The translations under genes were made by a program, and so were the position numbers. A DNA stretch of 64,000 nt from the NCBI RefSeq assembly GCF_009857815.1, contig NZ_WVVW01000001.1, forward strand, positions 310,001 to 374,000, written 5' to 3'. Below, piece after piece: positions 7,860 through 16,804 of the stretch. Within the stretch, counting starts at the first letter, position 1; each line of letters starts with the position of its first letter. This DNA comes from Pseudomaricurvus sp. HS19 (lineage in GTDB: Bacteria > Pseudomonadota > Gammaproteobacteria > Pseudomonadales > Cellvibrionaceae). A model generated the notes under the pieces. The model saw only the letters and a list, made by a program, of their open reading frames with translations. It did no database searches and was not told where the DNA came from.

Positions 7860-9923
7860 TTACTTGCCCCGGATCAGGTCGCGGATCGCGAAGCGCGCCG
7901 GGTGCAGGGCAAGGCGCAAGCTGCGTGGCAGTGGCGACGGCTCGCCGTGCATTTCGGCGGCCAGCAGTTCGGCGCAGATGGGGGTATAAGCCAGCCCGCG
8001 GCTGCCATGGCCAACGTTGATATAGAGCCCCGGCAGGTAACTGCCGGCGGTGGCGATACTGGCGCGGGCATTTTTCGCCAGCAGTTCAAACTCCTTCCTT
8101 AACAGACTCTCATCCGCCACCGGTCCCACCAGTGGCAGGTAGTCGGGACTGGTACAGCGCAGGCCGCTGCGTCCGCTGATGACGTTTTCTTCCAGTAGTG
8201 CACCTGACAGTGCCGGCACTTGCGAGCTCAGCAGTTGCAGGTTCTTGTAGTGATCCTCCTGCCGAACCGTCAGTTCCAGGTCACGGGGGTCGTAGGTGGC
8301 CCCCAGGCAGTGTTGTGCGTCGCGGGCGGGAGCGATATAGCCATCGCCACACAGGGCCACCTGCAGTTGTGCCGTGCTGGCATCGGCGCGCAGTAGAGTG
8401 ATCTGTCCGCGAATGGGTTTCAGCGGCAGGCCGTGAGTAGGGGCAAAGCGGCGGCTATCCTGGGCGGTAGTCAGAATCACGTTGGCGGCGTAAAGCGGAT
8501 CACGGCCGGTGTTGACCTGCCATTGCTGGAGGTCAGCTTGCCACTGCAGGGATTCCACGGCGGTGTCATAACGACAGCGGATATTGTCGTGCTGCAGCAG
8601 CTGGCGACAGATCGCCGCCGGCGATAACCAGCCGCTGTCGGGAAACAGCAGCCCGCCACAATCCAGTGTCACGCCGGCCCGCTTGCTGGCCTCGGCGGCA
8701 GTCAATGGCCGGAACAGCTCCTGCTCGCCGAAATAGTCCTGCAGGTGCTGCTGCAGCACTGCGCTTTTGTCCGAGTGCGCCAGCTGCAGCACGCCGCAGG
8801 CCGCGCCGCTGTCCGCGCCCGTGGCCCAGAACGGCGCGTAGTGGCGCTGGGCGAATTGCAGGGCCAGCAGGTTGAAGTCGGAGAGGGTCTCCGGGCGGTG
8901 GGAGAGTTTGGCGTAGAGGATGCCCTGGGGATTACCGGAGCCCTCGCTGGCCGGCTGCGGGTGACGCTCCACCACCGTGACCTGCCAGCCACGCTCTGCC
9001 AGCGCCCGAGCCGTGTGGCAGCCTGCCAGCCCGGCACCGATGATCAGTGCCTGTTGCTGTGTCGGCGCTGCGGCACCGCAATACCAGGGCGCAACCCAGG
9101 GGGCGTTGCGATGGCTGACGGGAAACTCCGTGCTCGCGGGTGTGATGAACGGCTGCTGCAGTTGCGCCACGATCATGTCGCGCTTGTGGCCAAAGCCGGG
9201 AGTTTTGCGCACCAGGAAGCCGTTGTCGCGCAGGCCGCGCTTGACGATACCGGCGGCGGTGAAGGTGGCGGCGGTGGTACCGGTGTGGCTCAGCTTGTGG
9301 ATCAACTGAAACAGCTCATCGCGCCACATGTCGGGATTTTTCGCCGGGGCGAAACCGTCCAGGAACCAGGTGTCCACGGCGCGGCGTGGTCGCTGGTGGG
9401 CCGGGTGGTCGCTCTCCAGCAACTGCTCAAAACCGCTGCAGGCGTCGTCAATAATCAGTGTCAGGGTGATGCGGCCCTGATCGAAGGTCAGGCGGTGGAA
9501 AGCCGGATTGGTAATGGCCGGGTACTGATCCAGCAGGGCATTACTGAGTGACTGCAGCTCCGGCCACAGTGCCAGCGCCCGACGCAGGTCCTCCCTGCGC
9601 AACGGGTATTTCTCCACCGTGACAAAGTGCAGGCGGGCATCAGAAGGCGCGGTTTGCTGCCACAGTTGCCAGCAGGCGAGGAAGTTGAGCCCGGTGCCGA
9701 AACCGGTCTCTGCCACCACAAACTCGCCATGGGCAGGGAGGGCGGCAAAGCGCTCGGCCAGCTGGTTGTTCTGCAGGAACACATAGCGGGTCTCCTCCAG
9801 GCCATTGGCGCGGGAGAAATAGCAGTCATCGAAGACGCTGGAGTGGGGCTGGCCGTCGCTGTCCCAGGTGAGCTCGGCGTTGCGGCTGCCGGGATCCGTG
9901 TCGGTGCTAGGGGAGTCGCTCAT
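7860..9923 (-). CDS. mnmC: Bifunctional tRNA mnm5s2U34 biosynthesis enzyme MnmC
   Basis: The 687-residue protein has the MnmC layout. Residues 1-250 are a SAM-dependent methyltransferase (motif VAETGFGTGLNF near 70, DGFAPAKNPDMW near 185). From about 285 there is an FAD-dependent oxidase with dinucleotide motif IIGAGLAGCHTA and the segment SGNPQGILYAKLS. It removes the carboxymethyl group from cmnm5s2U34 and methylates nm5s2U34 in tRNA. The C-terminal RGLAYTPICAELLAAE is also typical. Its stop is 11 bp from the convergent DUF502 stop, and fldB lies 6 bp upstream in the same direction, suggesting co-transcription. Confidence 0.95.
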   Translation of the reverse strand: MSDSPSTDTDPGSRNAELTWDSDGQPHSSVFDDCYFSRANGLEETRYVFLQNNQLAERFAALPAHGEFVVAETGFGTGLNFLACWQLWQQTAPSDARLHFVTVEKYPLRREDLRRALALWPELQSLSNALLDQYPAITNPAFHRLTFDQGRITLTLIIDDACSGFEQLLESDHPAHQRPRRAVDTWFLDGFAPAKNPDMWRDELFQLIHKLSHTGTTAATFTAAGIVKRGLRDNGFLVRKTPGFGHKRDMIVAQLQQPFITPASTEFPVSHRNAPWVAPWYCGAAAPTQQQALIIGAGLAGCHTARALAERGWQVTVVERHPQPASEGSGNPQGILYAKLSHRPETLSDFNLLALQFAQRHYAPFWATGADSGAACGVLQLAHSDKSAVLQQHLQDYFGEQELFRPLTAAEASKRAGVTLDCGGLLFPDSGWLSPAAICRQLLQHDNIRCRYDTAVESLQWQADLQQWQVNTGRDPLYAANVILTTAQDSRRFAPTHGLPLKPIRGQITLLRADASTAQLQVALCGDGYIAPARDAQHCLGATYDPRDLELTVRQEDHYKNLQLLSSQVPALSGALLEENVISGRSGLRCTSPDYLPLVGPVADESLLRKEFELLAKNARASIATAGSYLPGLYINVGHGSRGLAYTPICAELLAAEMHGEPSPLPRSLRLALHPARFAIRDLIRGK

Positions 9924-9929
9924 AGGGGT

Positions 9930-10460
9930 TCAGCCGTCGGTCAGGCCAAACTCCCGCAGGATCTGCAGGCACCATTGGTCGAGACGCTCATCGGTGAGGT
10001 CGAACTGGGTCTCCTCATCCAGTGCCAGACCGACAAACTGCGTTTCGTCGCCGGTCAGTGCCTTGCTCTGTTCGAATTCAAAGCCCTCGTTGGGCCAGTA
10101 GCCCACCGCACGGGCGCCGAGGTTCACCAGCTTGTGGTGCAGGTAGCCCATGGCATCCAGGAACCACTCCGGATAACCCTCCTGATCGCCGAGACCGTAG
10201 ATGGCAATGGTGCGACCCTGCCAATCCAGTTCATCGATCTCGTCCCAGATCTCCTCCCAGTCTTCCTGCAGCTCGCCATAGTCCCAGGTGGGTATGCCCA
10301 GGATCAGGTGCTGGTAGAACTGGATGTTACTGATGGGGTCGTTGGCGATGTTGTGCACATCCACCAGCTCACTGCCCAGCCGCTCGCGGATCTTGTCGGC
10401 GACCATTTCGGTGTAGCAGGTGGAGCTGCCGTAGAACAGACCGATGGGGGCGTGACTCAT
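9930..10460 (-). CDS. fldB: Flavodoxin FldB
   Basis: A 176-residue long-chain flavodoxin closely resembling E. coli FldB. The FMN phosphate loop is FYGSSTCYTEM at residues 9-19, followed by LILGIPTWDYGELQEDW and LYGLGDQEGY-like segments that contact the isoalloxazine. It carries single electrons in the cytoplasm to partners such as radical-SAM enzymes. It lies 6 bp upstream of mnmC in the same direction. Confidence 0.93.
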   Translation of the reverse strand: MSHAPIGLFYGSSTCYTEMVADKIRERLGSELVDVHNIANDPISNIQFYQHLILGIPTWDYGELQEDWEEIWDEIDELDWQGRTIAIYGLGDQEGYPEWFLDAMGYLHHKLVNLGARAVGYWPNEGFEFEQSKALTGDETQFVGLALDEETQFDLTDERLDQWCLQILREFGLTDG

Positions 10461-10576
10461 GGGAAAAATACCTTGTGGCTGCAGCGGGTAAAACGGGGCC
10501 AGCGGGCTGGCGGGGCGCTATTTTAGGGGGTACAGGCGCTAATTGCACGGCTGCCCGGCAGGACCGGGCGGGGGCG

Positions 10577-11056
10577 CTATACGGCGCCGTCAAAGCCCAT
10601 CTGGCGCCAGGCTTCGTAGACAATAACGGCCGCTGCGTTGGAAAGATTCATGCTGCGGCTGTCGGGCTGCATGGGGATACGCAGGACGTGTCCCGCGGGC
10701 TGGGCGGACAGTATCTCCGCGGGCAGGCCGCGGGTCTCGGGCCCGAACACCACATAATCGCCGGCCTGAAAGCCGGCGTCGGTATAGGAACGTGTGCCCT
10801 TGGTGCTGATGGCAAAGAGCCGCTTTGGCTGGCACTGCTGCAGGAAGGCCTCCCAGCTGTCATGTACCTGCATATCCTTCCACTCACCGTAATCGAGGCC
10901 GGCCCGGCGCAGGCGCTTGTCGTCCAGCTCGAAGGCGATGGGGCGAATCAGGTGCAGGCGGGCGCCGGTATTGGCCGCCAGGCGTATGATATTGCCGGTA
11001 TTGGGGGGGATTTCCGGTTGGAACAGCACGAGGTGCAGTCTGGCGTTATCGGTCAT
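10577..11056 (-). CDS. trmL: tRNA (cytidine/uridine-34-2'-O)-methyltransferase TrmL
   Basis: A 159-residue SPOUT methyltransferase matching TrmL/YibK. The N-terminus reads [20 protein letters not shown], and the knotted C-terminal SAM site includes [11 protein letters not shown] and [15 protein letters not shown]. It methylates the ribose of nucleotide 34 in leucine tRNAs. It is transcribed alone, 116 bp upstream of fldB. Confidence 0.95.
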   Translation of the reverse strand: MTDNARLHLVLFQPEIPPNTGNIIRLAANTGARLHLIRPIAFELDDKRLRRAGLDYGEWKDMQVHDSWEAFLQQCQPKRLFAISTKGTRSYTDAGFQAGDYVVFGPETRGLPAEILSAQPAGHVLRIPMQPDSRSMNLSNAAAVIVYEAWRQMGFDGAV

Positions 11057-11265
11057 TGGGGGTTATATCCTGAATAGAGCGAGCCGGCTGCGCACCTGCA
11101 GGCTGTTTAGTATCGGTAACGGGTGGCAGCAAGCGGCGAGTATAAAGCAGCCCGGCGCCAATGTCGGGTGGTTGACTGCCATCAACGCGGTCAGTGGGGC
11201 GGCGGTGGACAATTGAACGAGCAGCAACAGTTGCGCAGGCCAGGCACTAACGGAAGGGGGCAGCA

Positions 11266-12030
11266 GTGATCAGTTCGGTAACCCATAAGATTCTGAAGAA
11301 GACCCATACACCGGAAGCGATCTCCGAGCGCTTTGCACAGGGCCCCAGCCAGATCTATCTGAAAGACTCCATCTACGGCGCCATTGATGGCGCCGTGACC
11401 ACCTTTGCCGTGGTCTCCGGCGTCGCTGGCGCCGGGCTCAGCAGCGGGGTGGTCATTATCCTCGGTCTGGCAAACCTCCTCGCTGACGGATTCAGCATGG
11501 CGGCCGGTAACTACCTGGGAACCCGCTCGGAAAACCAGTACCGCGCCAGTATGCGTCGCCGCGAGGCGGCGGAAATTGATGCCTACCCGGAAGGGGAGCG
11601 GGAGGAGATCCGCCAGATCTACGAACGCAAGGGGATCAACGGTGAGGCGCTTGAGCACATGGTGGAGGTGATTACCTCCGACCGGACCCTGTGGGTCGAT
11701 ACCATGTTGCAGGAGGAGCACAACCTGGCCACGGAGGATGCCAATGCCTGGTTGGCTGGGCTGGTGACCTTTATTGCCTTTCTGGTGGTGGGCATGCTGC
11801 CACTGGTGAGCTTTCTGGCCAACTGGGTGCGGCCGGGACTGATTGCGCAGCCCATGCTGGTGAGTGTGTCGGTGACCCTCTGCAGCTTTGTGGCGGTGGG
11901 TTATATCAAGGGCCGTTATGTCAATCAGGGGGCGTGGCGTTCGGCGGCAGAGACCCTGGCAGTGGGTGTTATTGCCGCCGGCCTGGCGTTCCTCGTTGGC
12001 TTCGGGTTGCAGCGGCTGGGGGTAGCCTGA
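11266..12030 (+). CDS. VIT1/CCC1-family metal transporter
   Basis: The 254-residue protein has five hydrophobic segments and the family signatures [20 protein letters not shown] (first helix) and [20 protein letters not shown] (second helix), followed by a charged loop with [13 protein letters not shown] that in family members binds metal. VIT1/CCC1 proteins move Fe(II) or Mn(II) across membranes. The GTG at 11266 has an AAGGGGG ribosome site 5-6 bases upstream. It is preceded by a ~210-bp gap and converges on gcvR. Confidence 0.88.
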   Translation: MISSVTHKILKKTHTPEAISERFAQGPSQIYLKDSIYGAIDGAVTTFAVVSGVAGAGLSSGVVIILGLANLLADGFSMAAGNYLGTRSENQYRASMRRREAAEIDAYPEGEREEIRQIYERKGINGEALEHMVEVITSDRTLWVDTMLQEEHNLATEDANAWLAGLVTFIAFLVVGMLPLVSFLANWVRPGLIAQPMLVSVSVTLCSFVAVGYIKGRYVNQGAWRSAAETLAVGVIAAGLAFLVGFGLQRLGVA

Positions 12031-12044
12031 GCTGCTGACACGGA

Positions 12045-12587
12045 TTACTGCACCAGGTCGCTGCTGGCCTCCAGAAGGTCAATCTCCACATCCAGCTGAT
12101 CGGCAATGGCGTCCAGCTGTTCCTGCAGTCGATCGATATCCACTGCCGCCGGAATCTGCAGCACACCGCGGGCGCTGAACATGGCGTCGCCGGTAAAGGG
12201 CATGCTGGAACAGCTGGTCTGCAGGTCATCCAGGTTGATCTGGTGGCTGGCCAGTGCCTGGGACAGCTCGCGCACGATACCCGGACGATCATTGCCCACC
12301 AGGCTGAAGTGCAGCACTTTCTGGTCGCCACCAGCGCTGCGCTCCGACGCTTCCGAACTGATCACCTGGATACCACCGGATATCTTCAGCGCCTGCAGTG
12401 CCTGCTGCAGGGGCTCCGCCTGGCTTTCCGGCAGGTTGACCTGCAGGATACCGGCAAATTTCCCTGCCATGTGGCTCAGGCGGCTGTCCAGCCAGTTACC
12501 GTCGTGCTGGCTGATGGTTTTTGCCAGGGCTTCCACAATGCCGGGGCGGTCATCACTGAGTATGCAGAGAACGAGTGTGCGATTCAT
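12045..12587 (-). CDS. gcvR: Glycine cleavage system repressor-like ACT protein (GcvR)
   Basis: A 180-residue protein made of two ACT domains, residues 1-80 and 92-170, each starting with a segment of the form LxxxxDRPGIV (SDDRPGIVEAL and GNDRPGIVREL). E. coli GcvR binds glycine and antagonises the activator GcvA. No gcv genes are nearby, so the target here is inferred only from family. Confidence 0.85.
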   Translation of the reverse strand: MNRTLVLCILSDDRPGIVEALAKTISQHDGNWLDSRLSHMAGKFAGILQVNLPESQAEPLQQALQALKISGGIQVISSEASERSAGGDQKVLHFSLVGNDRPGIVRELSQALASHQINLDDLQTSCSSMPFTGDAMFSARGVLQIPAAVDIDRLQEQLDAIADQLDVEIDLLEASSDLVQ

Positions 12588-12735
12588 GGGGCGGCCTGTT
12601 GTCTGTGTTGTTTTATCAAGTTTAGGTTATGTACTCTCTGACGTCCCTTGGGGGCGTGTTTGCTGTGCACGAGTATAATGCAGCCCGCCGCCAATACCAG
12701 TTGCCGGCGGCAACCATCCAACAGAGGTAACAGTA

Positions 12736-13005
12736 GTGGAAATACCCTGGCAAAGACTATCCCCGGAGGCCCTGCGGGGATTGATGGAAGAGTTCATCAC
12801 TCGCGAGGGCACCGACTATGGCGAGAGCGAAGTAGAGCTGGAAGAGAAGGTGCTGCAGGTGGAGCGCCAGATCAGGGCGGGCGAAGTGGTCATCGTCTTT
12901 GATGCGGTGCTGGAGACCTGCTCGCTGCTGACCCGCCAGGCGGCCCGGGAGTTTGAACGGCAGATGCAGTCGGCGGCGGAGCGGGGTGACTACGATGACT
13001 ATTGA
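12736..13005 (+). CDS. yheU: YheU family protein
   Basis: A small 89-residue acidic cytoplasmic protein with the YheU pattern: IPWQRLSPEALRGLMEEFI, then REGTDYG and a C-terminal VIVFDAVLETCSLL. The function is not established. It starts with GTG at 12736 with AGAGGT upstream, and its end overlaps the next gene by 11 bp, indicating translational coupling with the hydrolase, as in enterobacteria where yheU sits beside yheT-type hydrolases. Confidence 0.85.
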   Translation: MEIPWQRLSPEALRGLMEEFITREGTDYGESEVELEEKVLQVERQIRAGEVVIVFDAVLETCSLLTRQAAREFERQMQSAAERGDYDDY

Positions 13006-13627
13006 GTACCTCCGCAATGGCCCGTCAACGCCTCGACTGTTACTGGCGCACGGTGCCGGCGTAGGTATGGATAGTGACTTTATGCAGCAGATGGCGGAAC
13101 GGATCGCGGCACTGGGCGTGGGGGTGGTGCGTTTTGAGTTCCCCTATATGGCCGAACGACGCCAGACCGGCAAGAAGCGACCGCCGGATCGTCAGCCGGT
13201 GCTGCTGGACACCTGGCGGCAGGTGCTGGCGGATCATGCCGGTGAGGGGCCGCTGGTTATCGGTGGTAAATCCATGGGGGGTCGTATGGCTACCCTGTTG
13301 GCCGCAGAGCTGGAGGCTGAGGGGTGTCCGGTGGCGGGGGTCATTTGTCTTGGCTATCCCTTTCACCCGCCGGGCAAACCGGAGAAGCTCCGCACGGAGC
13401 ATCTGCAGTCACTGCGGACGCCGGTGCTGATGCTGCAGGGCAGCCGCGATCCAATGGGCAGCAGGGAAGAGGTGCAAGGTTACGACCTGAGCGATACGGT
13501 GGTGATGAGCTGGCTGGAGGATGGAAACCACGATTTGAAACCGAGGGTAAAGTCCGGCTTCAGCCATGACCAGCACCTGGCCACGGCTGCGGGTAATATT
13601 GTGGATTTTTTCGGCGGCCTGTGCTGA
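12995..13627 (+). CDS. Alpha/beta hydrolase, KANL3/Tex30-like
   Basis: This 210-residue protein has a compact alpha/beta hydrolase fold: LLLAHGAGVGMDS (oxyanion region) near residue 20, nucleophile elbow GGKSMGGR with Ser near residue 94, an acid in LQGSRDPMG and the catalytic His in EDGNHDLKP. The subfamily (KANL3/Tex30, dienelactone-hydrolase-like) has no fixed substrate. I chose the ATG at 12995, inside the last codons of yheU, because the protein fold starts immediately after it. Confidence 0.82.
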   Translation: MTIEYLRNGPSTPRLLLAHGAGVGMDSDFMQQMAERIAALGVGVVRFEFPYMAERRQTGKKRPPDRQPVLLDTWRQVLADHAGEGPLVIGGKSMGGRMATLLAAELEAEGCPVAGVICLGYPFHPPGKPEKLRTEHLQSLRTPVLMLQGSRDPMGSREEVQGYDLSDTVVMSWLEDGNHDLKPRVKSGFSHDQHLATAAGNIVDFFGGLC

Positions 13628-13638
13628 CCGGCTGTCGA

Positions 13639-13920
13639 TCAATTTTCCAGCAGTGAAATCTTTTCCGGCTCATTCAGCATGGGCATGAGCTCGTTCATCA
13701 TGCTGCGGCGCGCTTCAGAGTTGTACCAGTTGTACCAGTCCCGGGCGGAGCGCCATCTGGAAAAGACATAACGCTTGTTGGCGTTGTGCAGGTCGGAATA
13801 GGTCTCGCCATTGACAAAGCCTTCGGCCTGGTAGGCCAGGTGCAGGGTGCGTTTGGCGCTGGCTTCGTAGGTGCTCTCCATGTCCGGAGCGAGGGTGCGT
13901 TCGATCAAAACGGTAATCAT
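13639..13920 (-). CDS. Antibiotic biosynthesis monooxygenase (ABM) superfamily protein
   Basis: A 93-residue single-domain ferredoxin-like barrel protein. It begins MITVLIERTLAPDME and has the conserved pattern YVFSRWRSARDWYNWYNSE, as in ABM-fold quinol oxygenases and haem-degrading proteins. No catalytic residue set can be assigned, so activity is uncertain. It converges on the hydrolase 11 bp away. Confidence 0.72.
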   Translation of the reverse strand: MITVLIERTLAPDMESTYEASAKRTLHLAYQAEGFVNGETYSDLHNANKRYVFSRWRSARDWYNWYNSEARRSMMNELMPMLNEPEKISLLEN

Positions 13921-14013
13921 GCGCTGGCCTTATGTTCTGTGGTTGTTGCAGGCGCAGTTTACTGGTTGGTTCCCGTGACGCCTAGCCCCGGGGCCGGACT
14001 TCCGCCGCAGGCT

Positions 14014-14526
14014 TTACTCGCTGAGTGATCTGCTGCCGGGGAGGTAGTCGTCCTCTGCCTGATGTATCATCCACTCCCCGAGCCGGATCCAGTTACGCAT
14101 CAGGTCGCGCAACATGGCACTCTCGCTGCCGCTGCGACGTTTGTTGCTGAGGTAACGGGTTCCCACCTCGGTGAGTGCGGCCACAATCTGGCCCACCACC
14201 TGGGCGTCGAGACGAACAAAAAAACGGTCGCTGTGATGGCGTTGTCCGGGAGGTGCAAAAGAGGCGCTGACCGTTCCGGGCCAATGGGGGTTCTGCAGTT
14301 GGTTCTGTACCGCCAGTGCCAGGCGGGGGTGTTGCCGGCGCAGTAAGGTAAAGCTGGTTTCCAGTGCCGCGCGGCTGAAAATATCGGCACGTTGGGAGTA
14401 GCTGTTGTGCAGTGGAAGCATGTAAGACCTGCCCTTAATGCGTAAAACAAGGGATTTTTCATCCAGCCAAAGTAAGTGTAGCAGTGCCTGCGGACGTTGC
14501 AGGTTCAATTGAGAGGAATGCATCAC
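14014..14526 (-). CDS. Conserved hypothetical protein
   Basis: A 170-residue basic, soluble protein without signal peptide or membrane segment. It has Arg/Gln-rich stretches (TLLRRQHPRLALAVQNQLQ), a C-terminal WIRLGEWMIHQAEDDYLPGS, and no motif I recognise. Two adjacent ATG codons could start it (14526 or 14523). It is divergent from tusA with only one base between the two start codons, so the two genes' translation signals lie inside each other's coding sequence. The coding assignment rests on length and lack of a better frame. Confidence 0.6.
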   Translation of the reverse strand: MMHSSQLNLQRPQALLHLLWLDEKSLVLRIKGRSYMLPLHNSYSQRADIFSRAALETSFTLLRRQHPRLALAVQNQLQNPHWPGTVSASFAPPGQRHHSDRFFVRLDAQVVGQIVAALTEVGTRYLSNKRRSGSESAMLRDLMRNWIRLGEWMIHQAEDDYLPGSRSLSE

Positions 14527-14527
14527 A

Positions 14528-14761
14528 ATGACCCCAAACGCTGATCACACCCTGGATACCCGCGGCTTGCTGTGCCCCGAGCCGGTGATGATGTTGCACA
14601 ATGCCGTGCGTGATGCGCAGTCGGGTGATGTGATCGAGGTGGTGGCGACGGACCCGTCCACCGAGCGGGATATCCCCAAGTTCTGTCAGTTCCTGGGGCA
14701 TGAATTACTGCATCACGAGCAGCGGGGGGAGGAGTGGTACTACTGGATTCGCAGGGCCTGA
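14528..14761 (+). CDS. tusA: Sulfur carrier TusA
   Basis: A 77-residue TusA/SirA-like protein with the motif DTRGLLCPEPVMML; Cys20 in CPEP is the sulfur-accepting residue. TusA takes persulfide sulfur from IscS and passes it towards TusBCD-MnmA for 2-thiolation of U34 in tRNA, the same wobble base that MnmC modifies elsewhere in the window. A GAGAGGA ribosome site lies 10 bases upstream of the ATG. A strong terminator follows. Confidence 0.92.
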   Translation: MTPNADHTLDTRGLLCPEPVMMLHNAVRDAQSGDVIEVVATDPSTERDIPKFCQFLGHELLHHEQRGEEWYYWIRRA

Positions 14762-14802
14762 TCGACAGGCGCGGGCCGGGTTAGGAATGGCAATGCCGGA
14801 AA

Positions 14803-14834
14803 ACAAAAGGCCCGCTGTGATGCGGGCCTTTTGT
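14803..14834. terminator. Intrinsic terminator after tusA
   Basis: A 13-bp perfect stem (ACAAAAGGCCCGC / GCGGGCCTTTTGT) with a 6-nt loop, A-rich on one side and T-rich on the other. It lies between convergent genes and can act on both. Confidence 0.9.
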
Positions 14835-14867
14835 GTCAAGGGTTAGGTGAACAGCCTTCTTGCCGGG

Positions 14868-15566
14868 TCAGACATCTTCCACCAGGGCTGATATGGCGGC
14901 CAGCGCTTCCGGGTCTTCCGATTTGATCTTGTTGGCGATCTGGTGCTGGAAGAAGTAGCGGAATTCGCTGCGACTCTGTGCAGGATAGAGACAATCATCG
15001 CCGGGCAGGATGGGGGTGCACTTGATCTTGGCCGGGTCTGCGAGCATGCCACAGAGGTTGCCGTCATGATGCAGCCTCCAGCTCACCACCTCCGTCAGGG
15101 TAATGCTGTGGAAGCCGTTATCCGAAAGCACCGCATGAGTACCGATGGTGTCGGGAATCTCCTGGATCACGTCGTTGTCGTTGTCGCAGGTGTAGTCGTA
15201 ATACTCTGCGGCTGTTTCCAGCTCGACAATCTTGTGAATCGGGGCCTCGTAGAAGATCTCGTCAATACCCGGATCAAAGTATCCCTCCCACTTGCCGTTC
15301 AGCGGATCCTGAATCTCCGTGGCGGGCATAATACTGTTCAGCCAGGGAACCATGCCGACCACTTCGCCGTTGGCACGCAGTGCCCAGCAGAGGATCTTGA
15401 GACTGAACAGGGAGTCCGGGCTGGCTTCATTGGAGTAGAGCATTTCCAGTCCGTCCAGTTCGGGGGATAGCCGGATTATGCGGGAGTTGTGGGCCTCCGA
15501 GAGCGGTCGCCCGGTGAAGAAATCGACCACGTTATCCATGTTGTGGCCGGGGGTTGAGGTCTTCAT
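14868..15566 (-). CDS. Hypothetical acidic cytoplasmic protein
   Basis: A 232-residue protein with no signal peptide or membrane helix that I do not recognise. It is acidic and rich in Asp, Glu, Tyr and Cys, with a patch YYDYTCDNDNDV near residue 130 and aromatic C-terminal segment SEFRYFFQHQIANK. The ATG at 15566 was chosen over an upstream in-frame ATG because a near-perfect GGAGGTGG ribosome site precedes it. The upstream region to 15749 is AT-rich compared with the surroundings. It could be a stress or surface-sensing protein, but nothing in the sequence fixes a role. Confidence 0.65.
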   Translation of the reverse strand: MKTSTPGHNMDNVVDFFTGRPLSEAHNSRIIRLSPELDGLEMLYSNEASPDSLFSLKILCWALRANGEVVGMVPWLNSIMPATEIQDPLNGKWEGYFDPGIDEIFYEAPIHKIVELETAAEYYDYTCDNDNDVIQEIPDTIGTHAVLSDNGFHSITLTEVVSWRLHHDGNLCGMLADPAKIKCTPILPGDDCLYPAQSRSEFRYFFQHQIANKIKSEDPEALAAISALVEDV

Positions 15567-15749
15567 AATACCACCTCCGAGAGAGGCCCCTTCGACGCCG
15601 GCCACAGTGTGAGAACCGCGTCATTCGGGGGCGGATGCATATAGAAATACACCGTTCAACTCTACGGTATATGCAGATTGCAAAAAGCACAATACTTGGT
15701 TGTAAAAAAGTTTATAACCACACTATTTAGTTAGACCCGAGGTTTTAGA

Positions 15750-16247
15750 TTGTCGCTGTATTACTTCGCCTACGGCTCAAATATGAATCAGGCGCGCATG
15801 GTTGCGCGTGGCCTTGAGTACCGTCGGGCCCTGGCCGGCCGCTTGCCGGGGCTGGCCCTCGCCTTTAACAAGCAGGCCTCGGATGCACCCCATCGCGCCT
15901 ATGCCAATGTGGTTTATGCCCCGGGCCGTGTGGTGGAGGGCGTGCTTTATGAGCTGGCTTCGCTGCAAGAGATCCGCAAAATGGATCCTTTCGAGGGGGC
16001 TCCCCGCCGCTACAGTCGCGAGATCTATCACATTCACACCGATGAGGGCGAAATCCCGGCCTGGGTCTACGTAGCCAATCCAGCCATGTTGCGCACAGGC
16101 CTGATGCCGGAGACCTGGTACCTGCAGCACCTGCTGGCCGGCAGCGAATTCCTGACCGAGGAGTATCGACGCTTCCTGGCCGCGGTAGAGTGTCGTGACC
16201 AGCGGGATCCCGTTCCCATGCCAGCCTGTATGGGACGCAACTCATGA
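15750..16247 (+). CDS. Gamma-glutamylcyclotransferase family protein
   Basis: A 165-residue protein of the GGCT/AIG2 fold. The substrate loop YFAYGSNMNQ is at residues 5-14 and the catalytic acid is probably Glu in DPFEGAPRRYSR. Such enzymes release 5-oxoproline from gamma-glutamyl amines or peptides. The start is TTG at 15750 with CGAGG upstream; the YGSN loop begins immediately, so no longer start is needed. It is the first gene of a four-gene operon and its TGA overlaps the ATG of epmC. Confidence 0.85.
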   Translation: MSLYYFAYGSNMNQARMVARGLEYRRALAGRLPGLALAFNKQASDAPHRAYANVVYAPGRVVEGVLYELASLQEIRKMDPFEGAPRRYSREIYHIHTDEGEIPAWVYVANPAMLRTGLMPETWYLQHLLAGSEFLTEEYRRFLAAVECRDQRDPVPMPACMGRNS

Positions 16248-16804
16248 TGTCGGACATGGCATGTGACCTGCGGACACTCGATCGCACAGCGATTGAGGAG
16301 GCTTTTCACGGCTGTTTCCGGGAGTCTGAAAATACCCGTTTGCAGGGCGGAGCGGCGGAACCGCTCTACCGTCCTGCCCGCGATAATGAGCCCCATTGCA
16401 TCTATTACACCCTGGATTACGCCGCCAGCGCCTTGCATGAGGTAGCCCACTGGTGTGTGGCAGGGGAGGAACGACGCCGGCTGGAAGATTACGGCTACTG
16501 GTATGCCCCGGACGGACGCAGTGAGGAACAACAGCAGTTGTTCGAGACCGTCGAAGTGCGCCCGCAGGCGATGGAGTGGATCTTTAATACGGCCGCCGGA
16601 CGTCAATTCCGGGTCAGTGCTGACAACCTCACCATGGGGCTGGGCCCCAGTGACTCTTTCAAGCAAGCGGTGTTCGAGCAGACGCGGCGGTTCTGTCGTG
16701 AGGGCTTGCCGCCGAGGGCTGCGCGATTTGCCCTGGCACTGGCGTTGCGCTCAGGTGTGGAAAACCCCTTTGCCGAAGAGCTCTACCTGAGGCAGGCGCT
16801 GTGA
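16244..16804 (+). CDS. epmC: Elongation factor P hydroxylase EpmC
   Basis: A 186-residue protein matching YfcM/EpmC. It carries HEVAHW (an HExxH metal site), the YIYYTLDYA-like segment before it, and the pattern EDYGYWYAPDGR. EpmC hydroxylates the beta-lysyl-lysine on elongation factor P after EpmA/EpmB, an iron-dependent reaction. The start ATG overlaps the previous stop (ATGA); a second in-frame ATG follows directly. epmA and epmB are not in this window. Confidence 0.92.
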   Translation: MMSDMACDLRTLDRTAIEEAFHGCFRESENTRLQGGAAEPLYRPARDNEPHCIYYTLDYAASALHEVAHWCVAGEERRRLEDYGYWYAPDGRSEEQQQLFETVEVRPQAMEWIFNTAAGRQFRVSADNLTMGLGPSDSFKQAVFEQTRRFCREGLPPRAARFALALALRSGVENPFAEELYLRQAL

